This document shows, in pieces, positions 28,629 to 38,387 of a DNA stretch of 44,133 nt. The DNA comes from Comamonadaceae bacterium (GTDB lineage: Bacteria > Pseudomonadota > Gammaproteobacteria > Burkholderiales > Burkholderiaceae_C): contig CANBYM010000013.1 of assembly GCA_947373605.1 (NCBI GenBank), forward strand, positions 1-44,133. Reading direction: 5' to 3'. Position numbers and translations under genes: made by a program. The stretch's first letter is position 1, and every line of letters starts with the position of its first letter. Below the pieces are notes generated by a model. It was not told the origin of the DNA, did no database searches, and saw nothing but the letters and a program-made list of their open reading frames with translations.

Positions 28629-29446
28629 ACTCCGCGTCCGACATGCATTCATCGATGGCGCTGGTGGCCCGCAATTTGGGCGCCAGTTTGGGCGGTGTAC
28701 CGGTGTTGCACGACGTTTCGCTGGCTTTGCCAGAGGGTCGTTGGACCAGCATATTGGGACCTAATGGTGCAGGCAAATCTACCTTGCTAAAAGCGCTGGC
28801 CGGCGTGCTGCCGCACAGCGGTGACGTGAGCCTGTTGGGTACGCCCATACAAATGGTTTCAGGCCGCTTGCGTGCGCAACAACTGGCCTGGCTGGGGCAG
28901 AACGAGGCATCGGCCGATGACCTGACCGTGCTCGACATTGCGATGCTGGGCCGCTTGCCGCACCAGTCATGGTTGGCGCCGCCCAGTGCGAAGGACATGG
29001 CGGCGGTAGAACGTGCGCTGAGGTTCACGCAGGCGTGGGATTGGCGGCACCGGCCTCTGGGGCAGCTCTCCGGGGGCGAGCGTCAGCGTGTTCTACTGGC
29101 TCGCGCCCTGGCGGTGGAAGCTCGGGTGTTGCTGATGGATGAGCCGCTGGCCAATCTGGACCCACCACATCAGGCAGATTGGCTGTGCGTAGTCGAAGCA
29201 CTGCTGAACCACGGCACTACCGTGGTCAGTGTGCTGCACGAAATCACGATTGCCCTGCATGCGCACGATCTGGTGGTCATGCGGGACGGCCGCATCACCC
29301 ACCACGGACCTACACAGGACACCGCAACGCAGCAGGCGCTGACCAGCGCGTTTGACAATCGCATTGCGATTCATGCGGTGGGCGCGCAGTGGGTGGCGCT
29401 GCCTGCCAATCCCTTGCCACGGCTGACCGGTCGGAGCGTGCCGTGA
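28625..29446 (+). CDS. btuD: Cobalamin ABC transporter ATP-binding protein
   Basis: Walker A GPNGAGKSTLLKAL; LSGGERQRVLLARALAVEARVLLMDEPLANLD; ATGA overlap. Confidence 0.94.
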   Translation: MNSASDMHSSMALVARNLGASLGGVPVLHDVSLALPEGRWTSILGPNGAGKSTLLKALAGVLPHSGDVSLLGTPIQMVSGRLRAQQLAWLGQNEASADDLTVLDIAMLGRLPHQSWLAPPSAKDMAAVERALRFTQAWDWRHRPLGQLSGGERQRVLLARALAVEARVLLMDEPLANLDPPHQADWLCVVEALLNHGTTVVSVLHEITIALHAHDLVVMRDGRITHHGPTQDTATQQALTSAFDNRIAIHAVGAQWVALPANPLPRLTGRSVP

Positions 29447-30960
29447 CCGCGCGCTGCATCATGGTGCTGGGCACCACCAGCGGCGCCGGCAAAAGCTGGC
29501 TGACCACGGCGCTGTGCCGCTATTACGCCCGCCAGGGGTTCAAGGTCGCGCCGTTCAAGGCGCAGAACATGAGCAACAACGCGAGGGTGGTAGCCAGTGA
29601 GAACGGGGAGGGCGAGATTGGCAGTGCGCAGTATTTTCAGGCACTCGCCGCGCAGGCGGTTCCCGATGTGCGCATGAACCCGGTGCTGCTTAAGCCCGAG
29701 GGCGACACACGCAGCCAGGTGGTACTGATGGGGCAGGTGAGTGACGCACTCAGCAATATGCCCTGGCGTGAGCGGAGTCAGCATGTCTGGCCTACGATTG
29801 TGCAGGCGCTCGAGGCACTGCGGGCCGAGAACGACGTGGTGGTCATTGAAGGTGCCGGATCGCCCGCTGAAATCAATCTCTCGTCCAGTGACATCGTCAA
29901 CATGCGTGTCGCGCTGCATTGCGGCGCTGCGTGTTTATTGGTCACCGACATTGATCGGGGCGGGGCGTTTGCCCACCTGTATGGAACCTGGGCACTGCTT
30001 CTGCCCCGGGAGCGTGCCTTGATCAAAGGCTTTGTGCTGAACCGCTTTCGTGGTGACGCTAGGCTGCTGGCCCCTGCGCCACACATGTTGCAGGATTTGA
30101 CCGGCGTGCCGACGGTTGCAACGCTCCCCATGTGGTGGCGCCATGGGTTGCCTGAAGAAGACGGCGTGTTTGACGACCGCAGCTTGTCAACCGGCCAAGT
30201 GACCCGCAGGGTCGCTGTAGTGGTGTACCCACGCATCAGCAATCTTGACGAATTTCAGCCGCTCAAAAACATTCCCGGCGTGCGGCTGCAATGGGTGCGG
30301 AGTCCGGTCGAATTGGCTGCTCTGCAAAATGATGACTGGATCATTCTGCCCGGCTCCAAACACACCAGCTCCGATCTGGCCTGGCTTCGTGCACAGGGTT
30401 TGGACGCAGCCATTGCCCACCACGCGCAGCAGGGTGCACCGGTGCTAGGCATCTGCGGCGGTTTGCAAATGCTGGGCGAAGCGCTGATTGATCCGCATGG
30501 TGTTGATGGCAATGCGCCGGGTCTGGGATTGCTTCCCCTTGTGACCGTGTTTGCGCACGACAAAACCGTGCGGCATACGCGCACCAGGTTTGCGGTGGAT
30601 ATGGCTGACTCTGCGGTGCCCAAAGCTACTTCATCGCCATCGCCATGGGCCGCGATGGCCGGTGTGGCGGTGTCCGGCTACGAGATTCACCATGGTCAGA
30701 CACAAGAACATGCGGGTATGGCTGCCGCAGGGCAAACGGCACATGTTTGCCTGCCAGACGGTTTGGGTTGGTGCAACGCGCAAGGCAATGTAATGGGGCT
30801 TTACCTGCATGGCGTGTTTGAAGATTCTGCGGCCTTGCAAGCGCTGTTTGGCAGTACGCTGACCAGCCCTGTGCCCACGCTGGAAACCGTATTTGAAGGT
30901 CTGGCTGATTTTGTGGAAACCCATTTCGAAGCTGGCGTATTGCAATCGCTGCTTCAATGA
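29443..30960 (+). CDS. cobQ: Cobyric acid synthase, GTG start overlapping btuD stop
   Basis: MVLGTTSGAGKSWLTTALCRYYARQGFKVAPFKAQNMSNNA…; C-terminal glutaminase GAPVLGICGGLQMLGEAL, VSGYEIHHGQT. Confidence 0.96.
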   Translation: MTARCIMVLGTTSGAGKSWLTTALCRYYARQGFKVAPFKAQNMSNNARVVASENGEGEIGSAQYFQALAAQAVPDVRMNPVLLKPEGDTRSQVVLMGQVSDALSNMPWRERSQHVWPTIVQALEALRAENDVVVIEGAGSPAEINLSSSDIVNMRVALHCGAACLLVTDIDRGGAFAHLYGTWALLLPRERALIKGFVLNRFRGDARLLAPAPHMLQDLTGVPTVATLPMWWRHGLPEEDGVFDDRSLSTGQVTRRVAVVVYPRISNLDEFQPLKNIPGVRLQWVRSPVELAALQNDDWIILPGSKHTSSDLAWLRAQGLDAAIAHHAQQGAPVLGICGGLQMLGEALIDPHGVDGNAPGLGLLPLVTVFAHDKTVRHTRTRFAVDMADSAVPKATSSPSPWAAMAGVAVSGYEIHHGQTQEHAGMAAAGQTAHVCLPDGLGWCNAQGNVMGLYLHGVFEDSAALQALFGSTLTSPVPTLETVFEGLADFVETHFEAGVLQSLLQ

Positions 30961-31007
30961 TATTTGTTTCGAGCTTTAACCCATGTGCCTGCATGGCACG
31001 TTGCACA

Positions 31008-32144
31008 TCAGGCTAACTCGACGCGGTTACGGCCCCAGGACTTGGCCCGGTACATCGCCGCATCGGCGCGGCTCATTATGGCTGCTACAGTGGACTCCTG
31101 CGGCTGCATTTCTGCAACGCCGATACTTACCGTATAGGCGGGGGACTTGCTTTCGCGCTCAATGCTTGCGCGAATCCGCTCGGCAACAATCTGCGCTTCG
31201 TCGGCACCGGTTTCGGGTAGCAGCAATACAAACTCTTCGCCACCTACGCGCCCTAAGGAATCCTGCTTGCGCAACAAGGCGTTGACCCGGTTGACGAAAT
31301 CAATCAGCGCCTGATCCCCGGCGGCGTGGCCCAAAGTGTCATTGATATTTTTAAAGCGGTCCAAGTCCATTGCAACGAGCGACAAAGGCCGGTTGTGCCT
31401 GCGACTGCGGTCCAGTTCGCCTTGTGCCTGTACGTCCCAGGCGCGGCGCAACCAGGCTCCGGTTAACGAGTCCCGGGTGGCCAGGCGTTCAAAGACATCG
31501 CGCACCCGTTCGCTGGCAATCAACACGAAACCGAACAAGGTCAGCATTGCCAGAATGGACTGTGCGCTGCTCAAAAAAACATTGAGCGTCGTGGTCGCCA
31601 GTACGTCGGGGCCTATGGTGCCGGCAAACGCACCGCCTACCCGCAACAACCATGCAACGCCGTTGGCACCCAGGCACACCAGCAACATTCGGCCCGCAAA
31701 CCGCGGTTTACCACTGGCAAGAATGCGTTGGCAATGGAGGACGGTGAGTGTGCTCATGGCCAAACCGACGACCGCCACCCGCATCAGATAATCATCATGG
31801 ATGACATAGAAGCCCAGGAACAGCGCGAACGCAGACAACACGATGGCACCCAGTGTCTTGACGCTCAGCGGCAGTCCCATAAACTTTTCGGTGCCGGCAA
31901 CCCAGGCGGCGTGACCCGCCATGAGCAGTAGTGCGCCGATGGGAATGGATAAGAAGTCGGCAATCCGACCCCGTGCAGCAATCAGCAAAATACCACCGAA
32001 AAGCAAAAAGGTGCCGGTCGCCCACCAACCCAGTCCTTTAACGCTGCCCGGGTAATTGCGTCGCAAGGAGAGCAACACCAAGGCCATCACCGGTCCGAGA
32101 ATCGCCGTGATTACGACAATGGTTCTGGAGTCCAGATTGAGCAT
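31008..32144 (-). CDS. Membrane-anchored diguanylate cyclase (GGDEF)
   Basis: Multiple TM helices; DLDRFKNINDTLGHAAGDQAL; RKQD (I-site RxxD) followed by GRVGGEEFVLLLPET. Confidence 0.93.
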   Translation of the reverse strand: MLNLDSRTIVVITAILGPVMALVLLSLRRNYPGSVKGLGWWATGTFLLFGGILLIAARGRIADFLSIPIGALLLMAGHAAWVAGTEKFMGLPLSVKTLGAIVLSAFALFLGFYVIHDDYLMRVAVVGLAMSTLTVLHCQRILASGKPRFAGRMLLVCLGANGVAWLLRVGGAFAGTIGPDVLATTTLNVFLSSAQSILAMLTLFGFVLIASERVRDVFERLATRDSLTGAWLRRAWDVQAQGELDRSRRHNRPLSLVAMDLDRFKNINDTLGHAAGDQALIDFVNRVNALLRKQDSLGRVGGEEFVLLLPETGADEAQIVAERIRASIERESKSPAYTVSIGVAEMQPQESTVAAIMSRADAAMYRAKSWGRNRVELA

Positions 32145-32161
32145 GGCGCTATGCGCCCGCG

Positions 32162-32974
32162 TCAGGCCTGCAACATCGATGTATCGGCAAATGCTTGCGC
32201 ATCTGGCAGGTGCAGGCTCAGGAACATCAGGTTGAGTTCGAGCTTGTGCACTACGTCCTGCGGCAACTCTGCCAGCGTCTCTACAGTGACCTTCGGATAG
32301 TCAGCCAAAAGTGCGGAAAGATGTATCACCGCACCCAGTTCAGAAAAAGGAGCAGCCTCCTGAGGCTGTGAGCTGGCGGCCAGCGCCTGCACTACGACAT
32401 CCGGAAAATCCCAGCGGCGCGCAATTTCGGCGGTAACCTGTCCCTCATCAAAGCCGCAGACAGTGCGTTCACGTTGCCAGCGTTCACCGGGCTTACGCGG
32501 GGTGAGCTCCATTTTTTCGATACTGGACAGGTCGTACTGGCCAATGATTAGCTGGCCCAAGCGCAACATCATGCCGGTCAACCACGCCTGATGTTCGTCC
32601 ATGCCTTTGCCGACGGCCAGCCATTTGGCGTAACCTGCGCAGGTCATGCTGTCACGCCAGAACGCCAGCCGGTTGATGCCGGGGGGCAGTGAAAACACAT
32701 TGGCCATGCAGATCGACAAGGCCCGCGCCCGGATTTGCGAGGTGCCCACAACACTCACTGCCGATTCGAGCGTGGTTACGCTGCGTGACAGGCCGAATAT
32801 CGCACTATTGGCCATGCGTAGCAGAGTTGCTGTGAGAGCTGGGTCCTTGGAGATGACATCACGCACCTTGGTAATGTCAGCATCTTCGTCGTTCAGAGTG
32901 CGGATCAGCGCGTGCGCCACTTCAGGCATCACGGGCAGTTTGACCGATTGCAATAGTTTGGACAGATCTGCCAT
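32162..32974 (-). CDS. HDOD domain protein
   Basis: LPVMPEVAHALIRTLNDEDADITKVRDVISKDPALTATLLRMANSAIFGLSRSVTTLESAVSVVGTSQIRA. Confidence 0.9.
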   Translation of the reverse strand: MADLSKLLQSVKLPVMPEVAHALIRTLNDEDADITKVRDVISKDPALTATLLRMANSAIFGLSRSVTTLESAVSVVGTSQIRARALSICMANVFSLPPGINRLAFWRDSMTCAGYAKWLAVGKGMDEHQAWLTGMMLRLGQLIIGQYDLSSIEKMELTPRKPGERWQRERTVCGFDEGQVTAEIARRWDFPDVVVQALAASSQPQEAAPFSELGAVIHLSALLADYPKVTVETLAELPQDVVHKLELNLMFLSLHLPDAQAFADTSMLQA

Positions 32975-33021
32975 GTTTCCCCTAGGAATAATTTTCTTGA
33001 ATCAACTGTTCAGGCGTTGTT

Positions 33022-33660
33022 TTAAGGTGCCGCAGTCTTTAGTTTAAAGCCACATGTGCCGCTCACGCTACATTTCCAGCAAAGTGGCTTGCGTGCCTGG
33101 CAAATGTAGCGGCCGTGCAGAATGAGCCAATGGTGTGCATCAAACAGGTACTCTGATGGAATGCGTTGGAGTAGCATGCGTTCCACTTCCAACGGAGTCT
33201 TTCCTGGCGCCATGCCAGTTCGGTTTCCGAGGCGGAACAGGTGGGTATCCACCGCCATGGTGGCCTCTCCAAAGGCGACATTCAACACCACATTGGCAGT
33301 TTTTCGCCCCACGCCCGGTAAAGCTTCCAGCGCTTCGCGGCTGCGCGGCACAGCGCCACCGTGCAGGTCCACCAGCATTTGGCAGGTTTGCATCAGGTGT
33401 TTGGCCTTGCTGCGAAACAGTCCGACGGTTTTGATGTGTTGTTCCAGACCGTCTATGCTCAGGTCCAGAATTTTTCGGGGCGTGTTGGCTACGGCAAACA
33501 AGCGCCGGGTGGCTTTGTTTACACCGATATCGGTAGCTTGAGCGGATAAAAGTACAGCGGCGAGTAATTCAAATACAGAAGCGAATTCCAGTTCCGTCTG
33601 CGGGTTGGGGTTGGCAGCCTGGAGGGTTGCGAAAAATTGCGCAATTTGTTCAGGTTTCAT
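33022..33660 (-). CDS. nth: Endonuclease III
   Basis: LLSAQATDIGVNKAT; HhH LPGVGRKTANVVLN; VDTHLFRLGNR; FeS cluster cysteines CQARKPLCWKCSVSGTC; start at ATG 33660. Confidence 0.97.
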   Translation of the reverse strand: MKPEQIAQFFATLQAANPNPQTELEFASVFELLAAVLLSAQATDIGVNKATRRLFAVANTPRKILDLSIDGLEQHIKTVGLFRSKAKHLMQTCQMLVDLHGGAVPRSREALEALPGVGRKTANVVLNVAFGEATMAVDTHLFRLGNRTGMAPGKTPLEVERMLLQRIPSEYLFDAHHWLILHGRYICQARKPLCWKCSVSGTCGFKLKTAAP

Positions 33661-33661
33661 T

Positions 33662-34462
33662 TCAGGAAACGTCCATGAACTGGCTGCGCGATGGGAAGAA
33701 CGCTTTGAGCCACTGGGGATCAAGCTCCAGCACAGTGATCACGTCGATCGGTAGTGTATCCACGGTGGCGGCATTTGCTTCCGGCGTTTCAGCCAACAAA
33801 CCTGCCAGATGAAGAATGGCTCCCAGCCTTGAAAACGCCTGTTCGGCCATCGGATCGGCAGAGCGCTGAAGCGCCTGCACCATTTGCATTGGAAAGTTCC
33901 AGCGGCGGGCCAACTCGGCGGTGATCTGGCCTTCGGTAAACCCAATCAGCCGCTTTTCGCGCTGCCAGCGCACGCCCGGAATGCAGGGCAACTTTTCAAT
34001 TTCCTGCAACGTTTTGGGCTCGGCCTGCGCAATCAGCAGTTCGCCCAGGCGCAGCATCATGCCCGTCAGCCACGCCACCTGGCCGTTGATCACCAGACGC
34101 TCGGCAATCCATTGCGAGTACCCTGCGCAGGCCATGCTCGCTTGCCAGAACTGTGTCCGGTCCAATCCGGGCGTCGCTGGAAAGGCTCCGCTCATGCAGG
34201 CGCCCAGTGCAATCGTCCGTACCCGGTTCATTCCGACCATGGCAATCGCGTCTTCAATCGTGCCTACACCTCTTGGCAGGCCGAACTGTGCGCTGTTTGC
34301 CAGCCGCAGCAGTTTTGCTGAAATGGCCGGGTCGCGGGCGATATGGTCACGCACATCACTGAGAGACGCCTCGGGATCGTGCAGCGATTTAATCAGGGCC
34401 TGCGCCACCGAGGAGATGGAGGGCAGTTTGACGGAATCAAAAAATGAATCAATGCTGGACAT
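33662..34462 (-). CDS. HDOD domain protein (paralogue of 32162-32974)
   Basis: VKLPSISSVAQALIKSLHDPEASLSDVRDHIARDPAISAKLLRLANSAQFGLPRGVGTIEDAIAMVGMNRVRT; aligns along its length with the other HDOD protein. Confidence 0.9.
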   Translation of the reverse strand: MSSIDSFFDSVKLPSISSVAQALIKSLHDPEASLSDVRDHIARDPAISAKLLRLANSAQFGLPRGVGTIEDAIAMVGMNRVRTIALGACMSGAFPATPGLDRTQFWQASMACAGYSQWIAERLVINGQVAWLTGMMLRLGELLIAQAEPKTLQEIEKLPCIPGVRWQREKRLIGFTEGQITAELARRWNFPMQMVQALQRSADPMAEQAFSRLGAILHLAGLLAETPEANAATVDTLPIDVITVLELDPQWLKAFFPSRSQFMDVS

Positions 34463-34529
34463 GGGCTTTGCTACGTAGGCCTTGTTGTAATAAGTGACAA
34501 TTTACCCCAAACCACTTGATTCAAATCCC

Positions 34530-35726
34530 ATGCAATTTGCCGACCGCCTCAACAATGTAGAAACTTCCGCCATCCGTGAACTGTTCAAGTTATTGGGCAA
34601 GCCCGGAATCATCAGCTTTGCCGGTGGTTTTCCGGACAGCGCCATGTTTGACGTAGAGGGCATTAAAAAAGCCAGCAACGCGGCGCTCACCCAGGAGCCG
34701 GGTGCCGCGCTGCAGTACGGAGCGACGGAGGGCTATCAGCCGCTGCGTGAGCAACTCACGGCATTCATGCAGTCCAAGGGCGCACTGGATGTTGCGCCCG
34801 GACAATTGATCGTTACCACCGGTAGCCAGCAGGCCCTGGATTTACTGGGCAAAACCATGATCAGTCCGGGAGACAAGGTGATTGTGGAAGGCCCCACCTT
34901 TCTGGCTACGATTCAGTGTTTCCGCCTGTACGGCGCTGAACTGATCAGCGCGCCAGTTGATGCGCATGGCGTGGACACAGACCAATTGGAGGCACTAATT
35001 GCCGAGCACCAACCCAAGCTGGTCTACCTGATTCCCACCTTCGGCAATCCCAGTGGTGCCATGCTCAGCCTGGAGCGGCGCAAAAAAGTATTGGATCTGG
35101 CGGTGAAGTACCAGACGCTGGTGGTGGAAGATGACCCTTATGGCGATTTGTATTTTGCCGATGCACCGCCGCCCAGCATGCTGGCTTTGAGCAGCCAAAT
35201 CAGCGGCAGCCGCGACTGGCTGGCGCATTGCGGGTCCTTGAGCAAAGTGCTTAGCCCCGGCCTGCGCGTGGGCTGGATGGTCGCACCAACCGAGTTGCTG
35301 GCCCGCGCCACGATGTGCAAACAGTTCAGCGACGCCCACACCAGTACCTTCGCGCAGGCCACGGCGGCGCAGTACCTCAAGGCGGGACGTATGCCCGCCA
35401 CGCTGGCCAACGTGCGCAAGGTTTACGCGGAGCGCGCTGCAGCCATGGGAGACGCGCTGCGCAAGGAGTTGGGCGACGCCATTGACTTTGTGCAGCCGCA
35501 GGGGGGCCTGTTTGTGTGGGCGCGCCTCACCGGTGTCAACGGAGCATTGCAGGATGGTGCCACGTTTGCCAAACGCGCGATCGACCATGGCGTCGCTTTT
35601 GTGCCCGGTGCGCCGTTTTTTGCGTCCAATCCGGATCTGGCGACCTTTCGATTGAGCTTTGCGACTGCGGATGTCGAAAAAATCAGAGAAGGTGTGGCCC
35701 GCCTGGGTGCCGCGTTGTGGGCTTGA
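34530..35726 (+). CDS. PLP-dependent aminotransferase, class I/II (2-aminoadipate/valine-pyruvate type)
   Basis: ISFAGGFPDSAMF…ALQYGATEGYQPLREQL…YLIPTFGNPSGAML…VVEDDPYGDLYF…GSLSKVLSPGLRVGWMVAP. Confidence 0.93.
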   Translation: MQFADRLNNVETSAIRELFKLLGKPGIISFAGGFPDSAMFDVEGIKKASNAALTQEPGAALQYGATEGYQPLREQLTAFMQSKGALDVAPGQLIVTTGSQQALDLLGKTMISPGDKVIVEGPTFLATIQCFRLYGAELISAPVDAHGVDTDQLEALIAEHQPKLVYLIPTFGNPSGAMLSLERRKKVLDLAVKYQTLVVEDDPYGDLYFADAPPPSMLALSSQISGSRDWLAHCGSLSKVLSPGLRVGWMVAPTELLARATMCKQFSDAHTSTFAQATAAQYLKAGRMPATLANVRKVYAERAAAMGDALRKELGDAIDFVQPQGGLFVWARLTGVNGALQDGATFAKRAIDHGVAFVPGAPFFASNPDLATFRLSFATADVEKIREGVARLGAALWA

Positions 35727-35734
35727 GTTTCGGT

Positions 35735-36490
35735 ATGAAAAAGTTGCTGCTTTGGGGATTGTTGATAGTGCTGGCCGCTTTGGGTGGTGGCGGGTGGTGG
35801 GTGTACCAGTCACGTGATCGTTTGCTGGCGGATGCGATTCGAGACTACGGCCCGCGCATTACCGGCGTTGCGGTCAAGCTTGGCGGTGTGCACGTCGAAC
35901 CGGTTGACGGACTCGCCGCACTCAAGGGGCTGGAAATCGGCAATCCGCCGGGGTTCAAGACGCCACGCGCAATTGAACTTGGCGAGGTCAGCATGCGCCT
36001 TGATGTGGCCAGCCTGACGGCAGATGTGGTGCATATTCACGAGGTGCGCATAGTTGCGCCGCATGTCACGTACGAGCGCGGTGACGCGGGCAGCAACCTG
36101 GAAGTCATTGAGCGCAATGTGCGTAGTTATATTGCCACGCAAACCGGTGGTGCTCCGACATCGGATACCGCCTCAAAATCCAAGGACAAGACCGAGAAAA
36201 AGAAGAAGCTCATCATCGACCATTTGTACATTCAGGATGCTAAAGCGGACGTGAGTGCGGCCCTGCTGCAGGGCCATGCGCTGACCGTTCCGATTGCTGA
36301 CATTCACCTGCAGGGTCTGGGTGAAAAGTCCGGCGGTGCAACGCCTGCTGAAGTGACTGAGCAGGTCGTCAGTGCGGTTAAAAACAGTGTCACCAAAAGC
36401 GTGACCACGGCACCCGCGACCGGTATTGTGAATGGAATTAAAAATGGCGCCAAAGCGGCGGTGAACGCGGTTAAGGGCCTGTTCAAGTGA
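35735..36490 (+). CDS. AsmA-like/uncharacterised membrane-anchored protein with Lys-rich amphipathic C-terminus
   Basis: N-terminal anchor MKKLLLWGLLIVLAALGGGGWWVY; LKGLEIGNPPGFKTPRAIELGEVSMRLDVASL; C-terminal VKNSVTKSVTTAPATGIVNGIKNGAKAAVNAVKGLFK. Confidence 0.75.
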   Translation: MKKLLLWGLLIVLAALGGGGWWVYQSRDRLLADAIRDYGPRITGVAVKLGGVHVEPVDGLAALKGLEIGNPPGFKTPRAIELGEVSMRLDVASLTADVVHIHEVRIVAPHVTYERGDAGSNLEVIERNVRSYIATQTGGAPTSDTASKSKDKTEKKKKLIIDHLYIQDAKADVSAALLQGHALTVPIADIHLQGLGEKSGGATPAEVTEQVVSAVKNSVTKSVTTAPATGIVNGIKNGAKAAVNAVKGLFK

Positions 36491-36497
36491 GAGAACT

Positions 36498-37145
36498 ATG
36501 AAAAAACGAATCCGTATTGACTTTGTCTCTGACGTCTCTTGCCCGTGGTGCGTCATTGGCTTGCAATCCTTGAAAACTGCGCTGGGAAAACTGGAGGGCG
36601 AGCTGGATGCCACGCTGGCGTTTCAACCCTTCGAACTCAATCCTGCCATGGTGGCGCAGGGCGAGGACATCACCGAACACCTGCATCGCAAATACGGATC
36701 CACCCCGGAGCAGGCCCAGGCGGCGCGTGAAAACATCCGTGCACGCGGCGAAGCGCTGGGCTTTACCTTCAACATAGAAAAGCGTGGCCGCATTTACAAC
36801 ACGTTTAACGCGCACCGGCTGCTGCATTGGGCGCATCTGGAAGGGCGTCAGCGCGAACTCAAAGAGGCGCTGTTCAAAGCCTATTTCACCGACGGCGAAA
36901 ACCCGAGTGACGCCGCATTGCTGGTCCGAGTGTGTGCGTCAGTCGGGCTGGATGCAGCGCGGGCGCAGGCCATTCTGGAGAGTGATGAATACGCCGAAGA
37001 TGTGCGCACACAAGAACAGTTCTATTTGCAAAACGGAATCAACTCAGTGCCTGCAGTCATCATCAATGAGCGGCACCTGATATCCGGCGGCCAGCCACCC
37101 GACGTGTTCGAACAGGCGATGCGCCAGATCGCTACACAAGTGTGA
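36498..37145 (+). CDS. DsbA-family oxidoreductase (FrnE-like)
   Basis: RIRIDFVSDVSCPWCVIGLQSL…LAFQPFELNPAM…GINSVPAVIINERHLISGGQP. Confidence 0.92.
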   Translation: MKKRIRIDFVSDVSCPWCVIGLQSLKTALGKLEGELDATLAFQPFELNPAMVAQGEDITEHLHRKYGSTPEQAQAARENIRARGEALGFTFNIEKRGRIYNTFNAHRLLHWAHLEGRQRELKEALFKAYFTDGENPSDAALLVRVCASVGLDAARAQAILESDEYAEDVRTQEQFYLQNGINSVPAVIINERHLISGGQPPDVFEQAMRQIATQV

Positions 37146-37857
37146 CTTCGAGCAGGCGGTCCAGGCCGCCTTCATTAATAGCAACCATCGCTTTTTCACG
37201 CACCGCGGGTTTGGCGTGGTAGGCCACTGACAGCCCTGACACACCCATCATCGGAAGATCGTTCGCGCCGTCGCCCACGGCAATCACCTGTGCGGGCAAT
37301 ATGCCCATCAGGCTGACAACTTCCAGCACCGTGCGGCGCTTTTCAGCGCCATCGCAAATATCGCCCCAGGGCTGGTCCACCATGCGCCCGGTAAGCACAC
37401 CACAGCTTGGTCCGCTTTCCACCTCCAGTACATTGGAACGTGCGAAGTCCAGACCCAGCCGGTCGCGAATGCGGTCGGTAAAAAACGTAAAGCCACCGGA
37501 TACCAGGAGCACCTTAAGCCCTGCCTTTTTGCAGGCAGCCACCAAAGTCTCAGCACCCGGATTGAGTTGCAGACGGCGGGTGTACACCTCTTCCATGTGC
37601 GCTACGGTAACGCCTTTGAGCAGGGCCACCCGGCGGCGCAGGCTGTCTTTGTAGTCGCTAATTTCGCCGCGCATTGCGGCTTCGGTGATGGCCGCCACCT
37701 CGGCCTTACGCCCGGCGGCATCGGCAATCTCGTCTATGCACTCAATATTGATCAGCGTGGAGTCCATGTCGAAGGCAATGAGTTTGAATTCGTTCAGCTT
37801 CAGGGGCGCTTTAAAGCCTTGCAGCGTGAGGCCGGGAATGAAATTGTCAAATGGCAT
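37132..37857 (-). CDS. serB: Phosphoserine phosphatase
   Basis: LIAFDMDSTLINIECIDEIADAAG…VLLVSGGFTFFTDRI…VIAVGDGANDLPMM. Confidence 0.96.
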   Translation of the reverse strand: MPFDNFIPGLTLQGFKAPLKLNEFKLIAFDMDSTLINIECIDEIADAAGRKAEVAAITEAAMRGEISDYKDSLRRRVALLKGVTVAHMEEVYTRRLQLNPGAETLVAACKKAGLKVLLVSGGFTFFTDRIRDRLGLDFARSNVLEVESGPSCGVLTGRMVDQPWGDICDGAEKRRTVLEVVSLMGILPAQVIAVGDGANDLPMMGVSGLSVAYHAKPAVREKAMVAINEGGLDRLLEVTLV

Positions 37858-37961
37858 CGGGATTTTCGTTTGGAAACATTGTTGAGCGTGTCAGACGCAT
37901 ATTGTTGCATCAAGTTTTCGCGCTATTCTCATGTGCCTTAACACCAAGTTGGAGCTGGAAA

Positions 37962-38354
37962 ATGAATCCTGTAGTGCACTTTGAAATGCCTTACGACGAT
38001 GCAGCGCGCATGGCCCGTTTTTACGAGCAGGCCTTCGCCTGGAAAAACCAGAATCTGGGGCCGCAGATGGGACACTATGTCCTGGCCACGACGACGCCGA
38101 CTGAGGGCGATCGCCCGGTAGAACCGGGCGCCATTAACGGTGGATTTTTCCCGCGCAAACCGGACTGGCCGGCGCAGCATCCGTCCATTGTCATTTCGGT
38201 GGATGACATTCACGCAGGCATCGCACGTGTAACGGCAGCAGGTGGAGAGGTGCTTGGCGAACCGATGTGGATCCCGGGCGTTGGCGACTACGTGTCATTT
38301 ATGGACACCGAAGGTAATCGCGTCAGCATGTTGCAACCCCTGGGGCGCGGTTAA
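37962..38354 (+). CDS. VOC (glyoxalase/bleomycin-resistance-like) family protein
   Basis: MNPVVHFEMPYDDAARMARFYEQAFAWKNQNLG…VGDYVSFMDTEGNRVSMLQP. Confidence 0.9.
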   Translation: MNPVVHFEMPYDDAARMARFYEQAFAWKNQNLGPQMGHYVLATTTPTEGDRPVEPGAINGGFFPRKPDWPAQHPSIVISVDDIHAGIARVTAAGGEVLGEPMWIPGVGDYVSFMDTEGNRVSMLQPLGRG

Positions 38355-38387
38355 CTTTGCGCACCCGGTAAGGCCGCACGCCATTGC

